DNA from: Bacteroidales bacterium
GTDB lineage: Bacteria > Bacteroidota > Bacteroidia > Bacteroidales > BM520
Direction of reading: 5' to 3'
NCBI GenBank assembly: GCA_028701815.1
Contig: JAQVPY010000105.1
Coordinates: 1-7,569 of the forward strand
DNA length: 7,569 nt
This document shows positions 6,776 to 7,569 of this stretch, piece by piece. How positions within the stretch are numbered: the first letter of the stretch is position 1; the number at the start of each line of letters is the position of its first letter. Position numbers and translations under genes: made by a program. The notes beneath the pieces were generated by a model. It ran no database searches. It worked only from the letters and a program-made list of their open reading frames with translations, and had not been told where the DNA came from.

Positions 6776-7522
6776 ATGTTATTGTCGATTAGAAATCTTA
6801 AAGTCTCCATACAGGGAAAAGAAATATTGAAAGGGCTGAACCTTGACGTCAACCGCGGTGAAGTACACGCTATTATGGGACCAAACGGTACCGGAAAAAG
6901 CACCCTCGCCTCCGTAATAACAGGTAGAAATATCTTTTCTGTCGATGACGGAGAGATATTATATAAGGGACAAAATATCCTCGATTGGAGCGTGGATAAA
7001 CGCGCCAACGAAGGTATCTTCCTCAGCTTCCAGTATCCGGTGGAAATACCCGGCGTCAGTATGGTCAATTTTATGAAAACTGCTGTCAACGAAAAACGTA
7101 AATACCTAGGACAGGGTCCAATACCGATGCCTGAGTTTATTAATAAAATGGAGGAGAAAAAGAAGCTGGTGGAGATGCAGGAAAAACTGACGAACCGCTC
7201 TGTGAATGAGGGCTTCTCCGGAGGCGAAAAAAAGAAAAACGAGATATTCCAGATGGCTATGCTCGAACCGGAACTCGCAATCCTCGATGAAACCGACTCG
7301 GGACTCGATATCGACGCTCTTAGAATCGTATCAAACGGCGTTAATAAACTGCGTTGTAAGGATAATGCTTTTATAATTATTACTCACTATCAGCGTCTGC
7401 TCGATTATATCGTGCCCGATTTCGTCCATGTGTTATACGACGGTAGAATAGTTAAAAGCGGAACTAAGGGTCTCGCCCTCGAACTCGAAGAAAAAGGCTA
7501 TGAAATGTTTAAAGGATTATAA
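6776..7522 (+). CDS. sufC: Fe-S cluster assembly ATPase SufC
   Basis: This encodes a 248-residue ABC-type ATPase, the standard SufC length. The Walker A motif is GPNGTGKS at 35-42. The ABC signature FSGGE is at 147-151 and is followed by the SufC-typical KKKNEIFQ. Walker B is LAILDE ending at Asp171-Glu172, followed by TDSGLDID, and the switch histidine is His204 in IIITHY. SufC is soluble, with no membrane helices. It dimerises on ATP binding and drives the SufB-SufD shape change that allows cluster formation. The 25-base gap after sufB (6751-6775) is A/T-rich with no -7 box or hairpin that I can see, so transcription probably continues from sufB. Translation starts at the ATG after GAAAAA. 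Confidence 0.98.
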   Translation: MLLSIRNLKVSIQGKEILKGLNLDVNRGEVHAIMGPNGTGKSTLASVITGRNIFSVDDGEILYKGQNILDWSVDKRANEGIFLSFQYPVEIPGVSMVNFMKTAVNEKRKYLGQGPIPMPEFINKMEEKKKLVEMQEKLTNRSVNEGFSGGEKKKNEIFQMAMLEPELAILDETDSGLDIDALRIVSNGVNKLRCKDNAFIIITHYQRLLDYIVPDFVHVLYDGRIVKSGTKGLALELEEKGYEMFKGL

Positions 7523-7525
7523 ATC

Positions 7526-7569
7526 ATGGAAACAATGGTTTTAAAAGAGAAAAATCCTTTTCTGAAAAT
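7526..7569 (+). CDS. sufD: Probable SufD N-terminus (cut by window edge)
   Basis: An ATG lies 3 bases after the sufC stop and opens a frame of 14 codons (METMVLKEKNPFLK) that runs off the right edge. The residues alone do not identify the protein. The call rests on position: sufD directly follows sufC in the sufBCD clusters known from Bacteroidota, and its product pairs with SufB on the SufC dimer. A second in-frame ATG at 7535 could be the true start. Confidence 0.65.
   Translation, partial: METMVLKEKNPFLK

Noticed and set aside
6382..7089. 235-codon minus-strand open frame spanning the sufB end and sufC start
   Set aside because: It overlaps two certain genes on the other strand and shows no recognisable domain. 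It is a shadow of their coding bias.
7228..7234. A AAA AAG slippery heptamer in frame in sufC, as at dnaX frameshift sites
   Set aside because: The run simply encodes the lysines that follow the ABC signature in SufC. A -1 shift would end the protein before Walker B is complete, and I see no clear downstream stimulatory hairpin.

Overview
The window looks like a piece of a Bacteroidales-type (Bacteroidota) chromosome. Four things in the sequence point there: a cargo protein ending in a type IX secretion (T9SS) sorting domain, TAnnTTTG -7 boxes, A/T-rich leaders without Shine-Dalgarno sequences, and a sufB-sufC-(sufD) order. The family or genus cannot be fixed from this stretch. There are no RNA genes, insertion sequences, CRISPR arrays or convincing terminators, and every gap between genes is about 105 bases or less.

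Layout. The left 2.8 kb is a two-gene unit on the minus strand. It is transcribed leftward from a promoter near position 2795. The first gene encodes a small lipoprotein with the active-site pattern of glycerophosphodiester phosphodiesterases. Nine bases later comes a large five-helix membrane protein of the lipoteichoic acid synthase/phosphoglycerol transferase family, which runs off the left edge still open. A short divergent control region (2773-2877) carries a -7 box on each strand, a tandem 11-bp repeat and an A/T dyad.

The right 4.7 kb is a tightly spaced rightward cluster: a secreted beta-helix protein with a T9SS tail, a small-type transaldolase, sufB, sufC and the first codons of a probable sufD. 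Gaps are 7, 8, 25 and 3 bases, so these genes are probably co-transcribed at least in part.

How the genes may work together. sufB, sufC and sufD make the SufBCD scaffold that builds Fe-S clusters; the cysteine desulfurase is not in the window. The transaldolase serves the non-oxidative pentose phosphate pathway and has no obvious biochemical link to Suf. The leftward pair suggests a phosphoglycerol transfer and phosphodiester cleavage activity in the envelope. The divergent cargo protein would also end up at the cell surface, so the left half looks like a cell-surface locus abutting a housekeeping operon. Most of the window is recognisable biology. The least understood parts are the transferase/phosphodiesterase pair and the placement of a T9SS cargo gene at the head of a tal-suf cluster.
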